Shown here: positions 24,910-33,883 of the stretch, piece by piece
Layout of the letters: each line of letters begins with the position of its first letter
Position numbering within the stretch: position 1 is the stretch's first letter
The notes under the pieces: model-generated
What the model was told of the DNA's origin: nothing
Database searches by the model: none
What the model saw: only the letters and a program-made list of their open reading frames with translations
NCBI GenBank assembly: GCA_016187025.1
Contig: JACPKM010000008.1
Span: forward strand, 1-64,000
Direction: 5' to 3'
DNA length: 64,000 bases
Origin: Candidatus Daviesbacteria bacterium
GTDB lineage: Bacteria; Patescibacteria; Microgenomatia; Daviesbacterales; UBA10151
Made by a program: the position numbers and the translations under genes

Positions 24910-25269
24910 CTACTTAAGAGCAAACTCCTTTACCGTATCTAGTAGTTTTTTTATATCAAAAGGCTTTTCCAAAAATCCGTCCGCTTTAGTATCCTTGGCA
25001 ATTTGCCTTGTATCACTTAAGGCAGATACTAGTAAAACCGGAATCTTTTTTGTTGCCGGATTTGATTTAAGCTTTCTAGTTATTTCTCTTCCATCAAACC
25101 CAGACATCCAAACATCAAGCAGTACCAAATCAGGCATTTCTTTTAAAATTGATTCTTCCACATTTTTTCCATGAGTCTCACCTACTACATCAAACCCGCC
25201 TTCAGTTAAAACTATTTTAATAACCTCAACAATAGATGAGTCATCATCTGCAATAAAAACTTTTTTCAT
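24910..25269 (-). CDS. Single-domain response regulator (CheY-like)
   Basis: A 119-residue receiver domain alone. The acidic pocket is KVFIADDDSSIVE (Asp-Asp at about 6-7), the phosphoacceptor Asp is in LVLLDVWMSG near residue 54, and the conserved Thr/Ser and Lys are in LLVSALSD and FLEKPFDIK. No output domain, so it acts by protein interaction or phosphotransfer. Its start overlaps the stop of the histidine kinase gene (TAATG), making the two a coupled pair. Confidence 0.92.
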   Translation of the reverse strand: MKKVFIADDDSSIVEVIKIVLTEGGFDVVGETHGKNVEESILKEMPDLVLLDVWMSGFDGREITRKLKSNPATKKIPVLLVSALSDTRQIAKDTKADGFLEKPFDIKKLLDTVKEFALK

Positions 25270-27464
25270 TAATTTAGTACTCGGCCTTCAATGGGAATTC
25301 GTATGATAAAGCTTGACCCTTTTCCTATATTACTTCTAACACTAATTTTTCCTCTATGCTGTCTAATAATTTGCGAACTGATATAAAGCCCAAGTCCCAA
25401 ACCAGCATAAGTTTCTCCTTTATGCTTTACTACCTGAAAAAATCTATCAAATACCCTTTTTTGAAACTCCTTAGGTATACCTATTCCAAAATCCTGAACC
25501 TCAATTTGCATATGATTGCTTATCTCCTTTGTTTTAATTAGTACCTTCAAAGCTCCCGGAGAATATTTTACCGCATTTGTAATTAAATTTACCATCACCT
25601 CGGATACCCGATCTTTATCCCAGTACACCCGTTTCGAAACATACCCTTTTAAAATCAGTTTGTGGGTTTTAAATGCTGGCTGCAAGCTACCAACAATATC
25701 CTTGATAAATTTATTAAAATCAAACCTTGTTCTATAAAACGGTAAAGACCCTTTCTCCATTTTACTCAAATCCAGTAATTCATTTACCAACCGGGTTAAC
25801 TTATCAAGTTGCAAATTGACTTTTTCTAAGTAGGCTTTGACAATACCATCCTCTGTTTTTATTAGCCGTGCTTGAATTAACTGAGTAAAAGCCTTGATGG
25901 TAGTAATCGGAGTTTTGAGCTCATGGCTTGCAATTGCCAGGAATTCATCTTTATGCTTTTCAACCAGTTTCAACTCAGTAACATCATGAAATACATTTAC
26001 TACAAACTGAACTTCACCTTTATCATCAAAAACTGGGGTCGCTTTAACCAAACTCCACCTTTCATGATTAGTATCTTTTTTTCGGAATCTGATGATGGTT
26101 TCAGGTGTGTTTTTCCCAAGTACGGCCAGTCTAGAGGGTAGTTTATCAAGGGGAAATGGATTACCATTTTCTTCTTTAAGCTCAAATAGATCTAAGATGT
26201 TATTGTTTGATTCCTTTAGCATATTTTTTGGATGATCATATCCAATAGTTCTAGCAGCTGCTGAATTTACAAACATTAACTTACCCTCTTTACCTTGCAC
26301 AGCTATCCCATCTGAAACATTTTGTAGAATAACTTCCAGTTGATTTTTTTGCTTCTTATATTCTTTTTCTCTAATTCTTAATTTGTCCTCTGCCTTTTTT
26401 CTTTCTCCGATTTCTTGTTTAGCTCCCTGAAAAAGAAGTGAGTTTTCAATTGAGATTGCAACTCTGCCAGCTAAATCATTTGCCAAAATAAGATCAGCTT
26501 GCTGGTAATGCCTTCCTGAGTCTCCCATTGAAAAAGTAACAATTCCCAACATATGCCCTCTAGAGATAATTGGAATAGCCATATATGAACAAACCCCTAA
26601 GGCTTTTAATAGTTTTAGATGCTTTGTATTCAGGGAAATTGAACTCAGCCATTTAGTGTCAACTCTTGAAACAAGCAAAGGTTTGTTTAATTTTAAGCTT
26701 AAGGCAGCTGGCTGGCTGGAGTCCAAGGATAGAGGATAATTGTTTTTAAGTATATTTGCCAGTCTATTTTTTTTAGAGTCTATATGAACTACCTCGACGC
26801 GGCTGGTATTATTGCTTTCTTCTACCAAATCGATAATACACCAATCTGCTATGATTGGTACAATTAAACGAGCCAGATTTTTGAGAGAGGTTCGATAGTC
26901 CAATGATTGAGATAAGATTTTACTTGCCTCAACTAGAAAAGATAGCTTTAAATTGGCATTTTCAGCCTCAGCTCTGGCTGACTGCTCAATAATAAGCTGT
27001 GCCTTTTCCTCCTCTGCCAGTTTTCGGTCTGTAATATCCTGAACTAGACCCTCGAAATATATAATTTCACCATTTTTATTCTTTACTGCCCGGGCATTCT
27101 CCGAAATCCAAATAATATCTCCGTCTTTTTTACGAACCTGTGATTCAAAATCAGTTATCAGCCCTTTTGACCTAATTAGCCTGATAAATTTATCCCTGGT
27201 ACTGGAATTTACATAAAATTGAGTTTTAATATTTACTAAGTTACTTGTCATATCTTCTACTGATTCATAGCCGAGAATTTTGGCCAAAGCAGGGTTAGCG
27301 GTTAATATTTTCCCCTCAGGAGTTGACTGATATATGCCCTCGATAGCATTTTCAAAAATTGATCTATACAAATTATCACCATTGATAGGTTCATCAATTA
27401 TGCTTTTTTCTAACATTAGGATTTTCCTTTTTGGAGGCGATCTTAGGACAGAGTCAGCGAACAT
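25269..27464 (-). CDS. PAS-GAF-PAS sensor histidine kinase
   Basis: A 731-residue soluble kinase without transmembrane helices. PAS 1 lies at about residues 32-150, GAF at about 180-345, PAS 2 at about 370-500, HisKA at about 505-575 with the phosphoacceptor in AIASHELKTPITT, and the HATPase domain to the end with NLITNAVKYS, DFGIGIPKEF and GLGLGLYIS boxes. It should sense an internal signal and phosphorylate the coupled receiver 24910-25269. An in-frame ATG at residue 17 is a possible shorter start. It is the only two-component system in the window. Confidence 0.93.
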   Translation of the reverse strand: MFADSVLRSPPKRKILMLEKSIIDEPINGDNLYRSIFENAIEGIYQSTPEGKILTANPALAKILGYESVEDMTSNLVNIKTQFYVNSSTRDKFIRLIRSKGLITDFESQVRKKDGDIIWISENARAVKNKNGEIIYFEGLVQDITDRKLAEEEKAQLIIEQSARAEAENANLKLSFLVEASKILSQSLDYRTSLKNLARLIVPIIADWCIIDLVEESNNTSRVEVVHIDSKKNRLANILKNNYPLSLDSSQPAALSLKLNKPLLVSRVDTKWLSSISLNTKHLKLLKALGVCSYMAIPIISRGHMLGIVTFSMGDSGRHYQQADLILANDLAGRVAISIENSLLFQGAKQEIGERKKAEDKLRIREKEYKKQKNQLEVILQNVSDGIAVQGKEGKLMFVNSAAARTIGYDHPKNMLKESNNNILDLFELKEENGNPFPLDKLPSRLAVLGKNTPETIIRFRKKDTNHERWSLVKATPVFDDKGEVQFVVNVFHDVTELKLVEKHKDEFLAIASHELKTPITTIKAFTQLIQARLIKTEDGIVKAYLEKVNLQLDKLTRLVNELLDLSKMEKGSLPFYRTRFDFNKFIKDIVGSLQPAFKTHKLILKGYVSKRVYWDKDRVSEVMVNLITNAVKYSPGALKVLIKTKEISNHMQIEVQDFGIGIPKEFQKRVFDRFFQVVKHKGETYAGLGLGLYISSQIIRQHRGKISVRSNIGKGSSFIIRIPIEGRVLN

Positions 27465-27549
27465 AATTTAATCCTACAAATCAAAAATAAGATCATTATG
27501 ATTAGAATGTAATAATTAAGTAAGCTACAAAAAAAGGCCCGCTTTTGAG

Positions 27550-28146
27550 CTAAATTGTTTTTTGATATTCTTGGAGTGTTAGCCAGACAGGGTCTGGAAC
27601 TTTTTTATAGTTGATGTTTCTTGTAAGCTTTGGTTCTCCGTTTTCTTCTATTAGATAATAAGCAAAACCACGCAGTTTTTTGATAGGCTCATAATCAGCA
27701 TGACCTGGTAGGCTGACCGGGTCGGTCTCTTCAAAATTAACAGGGCTATCATCTGATGTCACCAGCCATTTTTTTCCGGTATTTGCAACCAGATGGGCTG
27801 TGCCAGCAGGCATAAATACCGCATCACCCTTCTTTACTTTGATCGCCATAAAAGATTCTATCTCGTCATCTATAGGTTGACCATTAGAATCGTTTTTCCT
27901 TATCTGTAAAAGCACCACACCTTCACCCTCAATAATATGGTAGGTTTCTGAGATACGGCCTACATGGTAGTGTCCATAGGTTTTGATATATTCACCGCCT
28001 ATCGTCCCTGTTTCCCATACAGTGATATTTGTCTTGTCAGATCCCCCACGAATCATATAATAATGAATCTCAGGTCCTGGGGCATCAGGAGCAAGCAATA
28101 CCTCCTTCATCTTGCCGTGTTCTCTTGGAGCAAAAGGTTTAAGCAT
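27550..28146 (-). CDS. pgi: Cupin-type glucose-6-phosphate isomerase
   Basis: Interconverts glucose 6-phosphate and fructose 6-phosphate with a metal ion; this is the archaeal-type cupin enzyme, unrelated to the usual bacterial PGI. The 198-residue cupin has the metal ligands in KTYGHYHVGRISETYHIIEG (His, His, Glu) and MPAGTAHLVANTG (fourth His). It is divergent from zwf, the next enzyme using its substrate. TTGACA (minus strand, 28179-28184) with a weak AATACT gives a start of transcription at about the ATG. GGGCC plus a T-run past the stop may terminate it. Confidence 0.85.
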   Translation of the reverse strand: MLKPFAPREHGKMKEVLLAPDAPGPEIHYYMIRGGSDKTNITVWETGTIGGEYIKTYGHYHVGRISETYHIIEGEGVVLLQIRKNDSNGQPIDDEIESFMAIKVKKGDAVFMPAGTAHLVANTGKKWLVTSDDSPVNFEETDPVSLPGHADYEPIKKLRGFAYYLIEENGEPKLTRNINYKKVPDPVWLTLQEYQKTI

Positions 28147-28203
28147 AGATTACTAGTATTTCACTCTTTACATTTCTTTGTCAATATTACAAAATGTCAA
28201 CAA

Positions 28204-29631
28204 ATGAATCCGTTTACTTTAATTATTTTTGGTATTACATCAAACCTATCTCAAATTAAAATCATTCCTGCACTTTATGACATGGAGGAAAAAGGGCTTT
28301 TGTCCGGAATTTCCGTTTTGGGGGTTGCCAGAAAAAAACAGACAAAGAAAGAGTTCTACGAATATATTAATAAAGTAGCCTACTTACCAAACGTTCATCA
28401 TAAGCACCAGATTAAAAAAGAGGTCTATGAAAGGTTATGCAGGAAAATGAGCTATATTGATGGAGATTTAGATGACCCTAACTTTTACCTCAGATTAAAA
28501 AATACTCTGGCTAAAGAATCTAATATTAAAAGCAGGGTATTTTATCTGGCGGTCTATCCAGGCCTTTATGAAATGGTTTTTAAACACCTTAAAAAAAATA
28601 AACTAACTCAGCAAAAAAATGGTTGGGCAAGACTTATTATAGAAAAACCCCTAGGGTTTGATTTAAAAACTGCCAAAATTTTAAATAGGCTTTTAGGTAA
28701 ATATTTCACAGCAGATCAGGTTTTTAGACTTGACCATTATTTAGGGAAGGAAACTTTACAGAATATTTTAACCTTTAGATTTGGCAATGGGATTTTTGAA
28801 CCACTAATGAACTCGGAGTACGTAGACCACATTCAAATTACAGCTACAGAGGATTTTGGGATAGGAAAAAGGGGCGCTTACTATGATAGTGTTGGCGCCT
28901 TAATAGATGTGGGACAAAACCATGAACTACAAATGTTAGCACTTACAACAATGGATGCTCCTGTAGAATTTAGTAGTCAATCACTCTCCAGACAAAAAGT
29001 AAAAATCCTAAAATCCTTAGTACCAAGTAAAGTTGTGTTTGGCCAATATGATGGATATACCAAAGAAGAAAGCGTTAACCCAAACTCCACCAAAGATACA
29101 TTTTATGCTTTGAAGACGTATATTGATAACGAGAGGTGGAAAGATGTGCCTATATATATTAGGGCTGGCAAGATGCTAAAACAATATGTTACGGAGATAG
29201 TAGTAGTCTTCAAAAACCCCATTAACAGGTTATTTAAACATCTAGACTGCGGTGAAGAACCAAACATATTGATCTATCGTATCCAACCAAATGAGGGGGT
29301 AGTTTTAAAAATAGTTGCCAAGAAGCCAGGTCAGGAAACCGAGCTTGAACCGTCGTACATGCAGTTTTGCTACAAAATAAACCCAGAGGGCCATTTTTTT
29401 CCAGATCCTTATGAAAGACTGCTTCTTGATGCAATCAAAGGAGACCAAACCTTCTTCAATGATGCAGAAGAAGTTGAGGCTGAATGGGCTTTTGTTGACC
29501 CCCTCGTTAGCACTCGGGGTAAACCACATATTTATAAACCAGGTTCATGGGGACCAAAAGAAGCGGATGAGCTGATTGAAAAAGATGGCAGAGCTTGGCT
29601 TGAACCTTCAATGGACTTTTGCAGAATTTAG
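28204..29631 (+). CDS. zwf: Glucose-6-phosphate dehydrogenase
   Basis: First enzyme of the oxidative pentose phosphate pathway. From the ATG at 28204 it has 475 residues. RLDHYLGKETLQN is the substrate-binding signature and DVGQNHELQ holds the catalytic His. The N-terminal coenzyme loop reads FGITSNLSQIK where most family members have GASGDLAKRK: the second Gly is Ser and the Asp is Asn, so cofactor preference may differ. It pairs with gnd, whose 3' end it overlaps by 4 bp on the other strand, and is divergent from pgi. Confidence 0.92.
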   Translation: MNPFTLIIFGITSNLSQIKIIPALYDMEEKGLLSGISVLGVARKKQTKKEFYEYINKVAYLPNVHHKHQIKKEVYERLCRKMSYIDGDLDDPNFYLRLKNTLAKESNIKSRVFYLAVYPGLYEMVFKHLKKNKLTQQKNGWARLIIEKPLGFDLKTAKILNRLLGKYFTADQVFRLDHYLGKETLQNILTFRFGNGIFEPLMNSEYVDHIQITATEDFGIGKRGAYYDSVGALIDVGQNHELQMLALTTMDAPVEFSSQSLSRQKVKILKSLVPSKVVFGQYDGYTKEESVNPNSTKDTFYALKTYIDNERWKDVPIYIRAGKMLKQYVTEIVVVFKNPINRLFKHLDCGEEPNILIYRIQPNEGVVLKIVAKKPGQETELEPSYMQFCYKINPEGHFFPDPYERLLLDAIKGDQTFFNDAEEVEAEWAFVDPLVSTRGKPHIYKPGSWGPKEADELIEKDGRAWLEPSMDFCRI

Positions 29632-30560
29632 CTTTTCTTTACATCATGTTGGCCGAATTGGCCGCGCATGGCAGAGATAACTTTGTTTCTAAAGCCTTCT
29701 GGGGAATCCTCAGGATCATTTCCAGAATTCTCCCTAACTCTGACTGCATCCTCGATGGCCGGAGTGTTTACCCCTATCTCCTTGGCTACATCCAGTGTCC
29801 AATCAGCTTCTCCGGGTACTCTTTTACCAGATCCACCGGATCCAATGCTGGATGATATATTGGCAAGCTCCGGATCTTCTTTAAAAGCTTCCCATGCCCA
29901 TCCTACCAGTCTTGATTCTACAACCGATCTATGCATATAAATATCCAAAAGCTTTATAAAATTATATTCAAAAGGTGAGTGCTTTAGAATTGCCAAGCCT
30001 TCACCAATCGATTCCATCATGCCGTATTCAATACCATTGTGTACCATTTTGGCAAAGTGACCTGCTCCCACAGGGCCCAGATGTTGATATGCATCTGGGG
30101 CTGCTACGGCTCTGCAAACTTCTTTAATCCTTTTAAAATCTTCTTCTGACCCGCCAATCATTAAACATGCACCAGCTCTTGCTCCCCCTGGGCCTCCCGA
30201 AACTCCAATGTCCATAAAGTGCACGAGTGTGGTTTTAACTTTTTCATACCTTCTTAAAGTATCTTTATAGAAGGAATTCGCGCCTTCAATGATTAGATCA
30301 CCTGGTTCTAAAAGAGGTAATAATTTGTTAATAACCTCATCAATTGCTTCACCAGCAGTTAGCATTAACCAAATAGTCCTAGGAGCTTCTAATTTAGAAA
30401 CTAAATCTTCAATACTTTCTGCACCGGTTGCACCAGCAACAACTACTTCTTGTATGGGTCCGGAGGATCTGTTCCATGCTACCACCTCCTGACCTTGTTC
30501 AAGAAGCCTTAGCACCATATTTTTGCCCATTCTTCCTAAACCAATATACCCAATCTTCAT
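29628..30560 (-). CDS. gnd: 6-phosphogluconate dehydrogenase (decarboxylating, short type)
   Basis: Oxidises 6-phosphogluconate to ribulose 5-phosphate and CO2. The 310-residue length and the N-terminal GYIGLGRMGKNMV place it in the short GndZ/YqeC-like group. The catalytic Lys is in GAGHFAKMVHNGIEYG and MDIGVSGGPGGARAG is the substrate loop. It converges with zwf, so pgi, zwf and gnd form one functional cluster on alternating strands. No 6-phosphogluconolactonase is seen in the window. Confidence 0.93.
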   Translation of the reverse strand: MKIGYIGLGRMGKNMVLRLLEQGQEVVAWNRSSGPIQEVVVAGATGAESIEDLVSKLEAPRTIWLMLTAGEAIDEVINKLLPLLEPGDLIIEGANSFYKDTLRRYEKVKTTLVHFMDIGVSGGPGGARAGACLMIGGSEEDFKRIKEVCRAVAAPDAYQHLGPVGAGHFAKMVHNGIEYGMMESIGEGLAILKHSPFEYNFIKLLDIYMHRSVVESRLVGWAWEAFKEDPELANISSSIGSGGSGKRVPGEADWTLDVAKEIGVNTPAIEDAVRVRENSGNDPEDSPEGFRNKVISAMRGQFGQHDVKKS

Positions 30561-30604
30561 GTCAACTACATTACAAAAATTTCCGTGGTATTACAAGATA
30601 GAAA

Positions 30605-31213
30605 CTAGCTCTCTAATTCAGTATAAACAACCAGTCTTTGAGAATAGTTTCTGGTATTTTGGTTAAATACACCGTCACATGTTATTAAATTCAGCCTTGG
30701 TTTATCAGTACTTGCAAATACTTGCTCCAGAGGCACTTGGTCAAAAGCATAGATTGTTTTATTTACTACCACAAAAACTCTTCTATTCCCTTCCTGATCT
30801 TCCACAATAACCTGGTCACCTGCAACTAAGCTACTTAAGTAAAAAAACACCGCTGGCGCTCCAGTGACATCATCAAAATGACCAGCCAAAACTGCACTTC
30901 CTTTCTCACCTGGTCTAAACCCCAGTTGATACCAAGCTACATTTGCAGCAACCTTGGGTATATCCATCCTTCCTAGGGTATCTTGCCCCACATGCTCAAC
31001 AGCTGCGTACACATTTAATTTAGGAATTGATACAACTGCAGGAATTATTGCCTGTTGCTGGGTTTGACTTTGGTTTTCTACTATAGATTCATTAGGTTGG
31101 GCCTCAGGAGATGAGTTTAAAAAAGTTGTCTCGTTACCTACAAATAACAGTCCCCCCACTATACCTATAACTGCAAATACAGCAACTAAAATTGCGTTTT
31201 TAATGTTTTGCAT
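30605..31213 (-). CDS. Sortase (transpeptidase)
   Basis: A membrane-anchored cysteine transpeptidase of 202 residues from the ATG at 31213. A transmembrane helix (about 6-28) is followed by the sortase barrel. The catalytic His is in VLAGHFDDVTG, the Cys in LNLITCDGVFN near residue 177, and the Arg in YSQRLVVYTEL. The sequence is closest in pattern to class E/F-type sortases. Directly upstream is a tiny secreted protein ending in APSTGMGG, a candidate substrate. A long hairpin (31225-31261) lies just before the start codon. Confidence 0.9.
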   Translation of the reverse strand: MQNIKNAILVAVFAVIGIVGGLLFVGNETTFLNSSPEAQPNESIVENQSQTQQQAIIPAVVSIPKLNVYAAVEHVGQDTLGRMDIPKVAANVAWYQLGFRPGEKGSAVLAGHFDDVTGAPAVFFYLSSLVAGDQVIVEDQEGNRRVFVVVNKTIYAFDQVPLEQVFASTDKPRLNLITCDGVFNQNTRNYSQRLVVYTELES

Positions 31214-31224
31214 AAACTCATGAA

Positions 31225-31261
31225 TTTGGCGGGCACTGCAATTTTTCAAGCACCCGCCAAA
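31225..31261 (-). promoter_or_regulatory. Intergenic hairpin before the sortase start
   Basis: TTTGGCGGG (31225-31233) pairs perfectly with CCCGCCAAA (31253-31261) across a 19-nt loop that can form a further TGC/GCA pair. The stem ends about 12 nt before the sortase ATG and 11 nt after the upstream stop. No U-tract follows, so it looks like an RNA-stability, processing or translation-control element. Confidence 0.5.
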
Positions 31262-31271
31262 AAATTATCTT

Positions 31272-31481
31272 TTATCCACCCATTCCGGTTGATGGCGCGC
31301 CGGTTGGCACATTAGTTGCACCCGGAGTAGTTGTTGGCCTTGGGGTTGTAGTTGCCCTTGGTGATGCGGTTGGTGATGGACTTGCTGTTGGGCTAGGCGT
31401 CACCTGTGCCAAAGCTATTCCCAGTGTTGCTATAAAAGCGGTTGCTAAGGTCCCTGCTGCAATTAAGCCTTTTTGTAACAT
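31272..31481 (-). CDS. Tiny secreted Pro/Thr-rich protein, candidate sortase substrate
   Basis: A 69-residue protein with a signal peptide (about 1-25, ending IALAQ), a linker of PSPTASP and TTTPRPTT repeats, and the C-terminus GAPSTGMGG. APSTG resembles the LPxTG sorting motif, but there is no following hydrophobic helix or basic tail. A full-length Shine-Dalgarno site (AAAGGAGGTGAT) sits 5 nt before the ATG, implying strong translation. The sortase gene follows on the same strand after a hairpin. The substrate role is inferred. Confidence 0.7.
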   Translation of the reverse strand: MLQKGLIAAGTLATAFIATLGIALAQVTPSPTASPSPTASPRATTTPRPTTTPGATNVPTGAPSTGMGG

Positions 31482-31611
31482 TTATTTATCACCTCCTTTT
31501 CGTAGGTAGTCTTAGATTCTATTCGATAGAGGTTATAGTAGTTTAAAAAGGCAGTAAGATTTTGATAATAATTAATGCAAGTATTCTTACACGATTATTA
31601 CTCAATGTTTA

Positions 31612-33810
31612 CTAGATCCGGGAGCCATGACCAGAATTATCCTCTCTGTTTTTACGGCCGTTTCCTTTTCTTTTGTCATCTCTCTCGTCTGAAAAGCTAT
31701 CAGGAGTTTGACTATTTAATTGCGGATTAGTACTACCTGCTGGTTTTGGGGAAGGGCTCGGTCCAATTGAAAAGTTGCAATACCCAGTTGGTTCGGTACC
31801 TGGCAAGAAATATTCTATACTTGCTGAAGGTGTAGCAGTATTTTGACATACAGCAAGCTTAACAAGTCCTGATGGCGGGGTGAACACTTCTTTTGGTAAT
31901 TCTTTTGCAAACTTTTCCATTAAATCTTTCCAAATTGGGGCTGCTCCTAGAGAACCGGCAATTCCGCTCATAGGCCTATTATCGTTGTTACCTACCCATA
32001 CCCCTACAACTACATTTGGCAAGTAACCGATAGTCCAAGCATCCTTATAATCCTCAGTAGTTCCAGTTTTAACTGCTGCTGGGAAAGATGAATCCAGTGA
32101 ATTTCCAAATATTTCCTTTCTTGCTTTGGAATCAGAAAGTATGGAGGATACTATAAAAGCTGGTTGGGCATCTACTACTTTTACCGGATCCTTCTCAGAT
32201 TTAAAAATAAGTTTTTCCCCTTTATCTTCAATCCTTAAAATTAGTACTGGATCATTTCTAACTCCTTGGTTTGCCAAAACTGCATAAGCATCCACCATAT
32301 CCAAAAGCCTAACCTCAGCTGTACCAAGTATGAGAGATAATCCATAATTTGATGGGTCTTTTAAGCTTGTTATCCCCATTTTTTTAGCCATTTCTATACC
32401 ATTTTCGACTCCCACTTTTTCCATAACCTCAACTGAGGGCACATTCAAAGAGTTTGCCAAAGCTCTCCTTGGCAAAACTGGCCCCCTGAATTTTCGGTCA
32501 TAGTTTTGTGGCCTGTAATATGCATTTGGATCCTGTCCTAGGGCAGTCAGCGCTGCTTCCCTAGTAGGATATGAAGACATCAGCTTTTTCTCATCAAAGT
32601 TATTAAAGGTCCTTGGCTCATCTCTTAATATTGTAGAGGAGGAAATTAATTTATTGTCAAATGCAGCCAAATAAATAATTGGCTTAAAAGCAGAACCAGA
32701 AGGCCGCAGGGATGTGGCAACATTAACCTTACCAAACTTATCATCATACCAATCCTTACTGCCAACCAACACCCTTACCTCACCTGTTTTAGGGTCCATA
32801 ACAACTGCAGATCCATTGCTGACATTTTGACTTTTTAATAGAGTTACCTGTGAAGCAACAACTTCTTCCGCATATTTTTGCCACTCTAAATCAAGGGTTG
32901 TATAAACTTTAAATCCGGATCTTGCCACTCTCTCCTCGCCATACTTTTTAACCAGCTCATCTCTTACCAGTAATGCAAAATGCGTAGCAGTGGTATTTAT
33001 ATCTTTTTCTGAGGGTACAAGCACGATTTTTTCCCGTTTTGCCCTATCCCTTTCATCGGCTGGAATATAGCCTTGCTCATACATCCTATCTAGGATGATT
33101 TCCTGCCTTTTCTTGGCTTCTTGATAGCCATCAGTAAAAGGATTAAGAGATGAGGGTGAAGGAAGTAGAGCTGCTATCAATGCTGATTCTGCTAAAGTAA
33201 GGTTGTTCACGCCCTTACCAAAATAGGTTTTGGCTGCAGCATCGACTCCGAATGATCCCATACCAAAATAGACAGATTTTAAATACATTTCCAGCACTTC
33301 ATTTTTCTCATACCTGCGGTTAATTTCTTGTGCCAGAACAATTTCCTGGTATTTTCTGATAAAGTCTTTTTTAGGTGAAAGTAGTGAGTTTTTAACCAGT
33401 TGCTGTGTAATGGTAGATCCACCGTAGTTTATATCTCCGGTTTGAATATTTGCGAAAGCAGATCGGATAATGGATTTAATAGAAAAACCTGGATGTTTAT
33501 AAAAATCTTTATCTTCTATGGCAATAATTGCCTGCTGTGTATGCTTGGGAATCATATCAAGGCTAATATCATCCCTTACTCTCCCTTGATAAAAGGTAAA
33601 AAAAGGCTTTCCGGTGCGGTCATAAAGCACTACTCCGGTGTTGTTTTTGTTCATAATAGATTTCTTGCTTTGAAGAGTTTGAGCAAAGTAAGCATAGGTA
33701 ATAATTGGTACAAATGAGAAAAGAAGAATTATGGATACGAATAAAATAAATAATTGGTGTCTAAATTGGGCAAATAGTACTTTCCTTCCTAATAGTCCTG
33801 CAAATTTCAT
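31612..33810 (-). CDS. Penicillin-binding protein 1A (transglycosylase/transpeptidase)
   Basis: A bifunctional peptidoglycan synthase of 732 residues. An N-terminal transmembrane helix (about 15-40) precedes the GT51 domain (EDKDFYKHPGFS, GGSTITQQLVKN). The transpeptidase domain has the Ser-x-x-Lys in PSGSAFKPI, the SxN in ANSLNVPSV and KTG in AVKTGTTEDY. The C-terminal 60 residues are a Pro/Ser then basic, low-complexity tail outside the membrane. It follows the D,D-carboxypeptidase gene on the same strand, consistent with a cell-wall cluster. Confidence 0.95.
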   Translation of the reverse strand: MKFAGLLGRKVLFAQFRHQLFILFVSIILLFSFVPIITYAYFAQTLQSKKSIMNKNNTGVVLYDRTGKPFFTFYQGRVRDDISLDMIPKHTQQAIIAIEDKDFYKHPGFSIKSIIRSAFANIQTGDINYGGSTITQQLVKNSLLSPKKDFIRKYQEIVLAQEINRRYEKNEVLEMYLKSVYFGMGSFGVDAAAKTYFGKGVNNLTLAESALIAALLPSPSSLNPFTDGYQEAKKRQEIILDRMYEQGYIPADERDRAKREKIVLVPSEKDINTTATHFALLVRDELVKKYGEERVARSGFKVYTTLDLEWQKYAEEVVASQVTLLKSQNVSNGSAVVMDPKTGEVRVLVGSKDWYDDKFGKVNVATSLRPSGSAFKPIIYLAAFDNKLISSSTILRDEPRTFNNFDEKKLMSSYPTREAALTALGQDPNAYYRPQNYDRKFRGPVLPRRALANSLNVPSVEVMEKVGVENGIEMAKKMGITSLKDPSNYGLSLILGTAEVRLLDMVDAYAVLANQGVRNDPVLILRIEDKGEKLIFKSEKDPVKVVDAQPAFIVSSILSDSKARKEIFGNSLDSSFPAAVKTGTTEDYKDAWTIGYLPNVVVGVWVGNNDNRPMSGIAGSLGAAPIWKDLMEKFAKELPKEVFTPPSGLVKLAVCQNTATPSASIEYFLPGTEPTGYCNFSIGPSPSPKPAGSTNPQLNSQTPDSFSDERDDKRKGNGRKNREDNSGHGSRI

Positions 33811-33883
33811 TCCTTCATTTTAAAGCAGCCACATGCAATTTTTGTAAGAAAAAAAGAATAGTCGTGTAAATAACATCACCTCC

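Noticed and set aside
24910..27464. Hybrid kinase formed by fusion of the kinase and receiver
   Set aside because: The kinase has a clear stop and the receiver its own ATG in a TAATG overlap; they are two coupled genes.
27964..28203. Longer zwf protein starting 80 codons upstream
   Set aside because: The extra part is antisense to pgi and unlike any dehydrogenase; the family N-terminus begins at 28204.
33400..33717. 105-residue plus-strand frame inside PBP1A
   Set aside because: It is antisense to the conserved transglycosylase domain and shows no domain or promoter.
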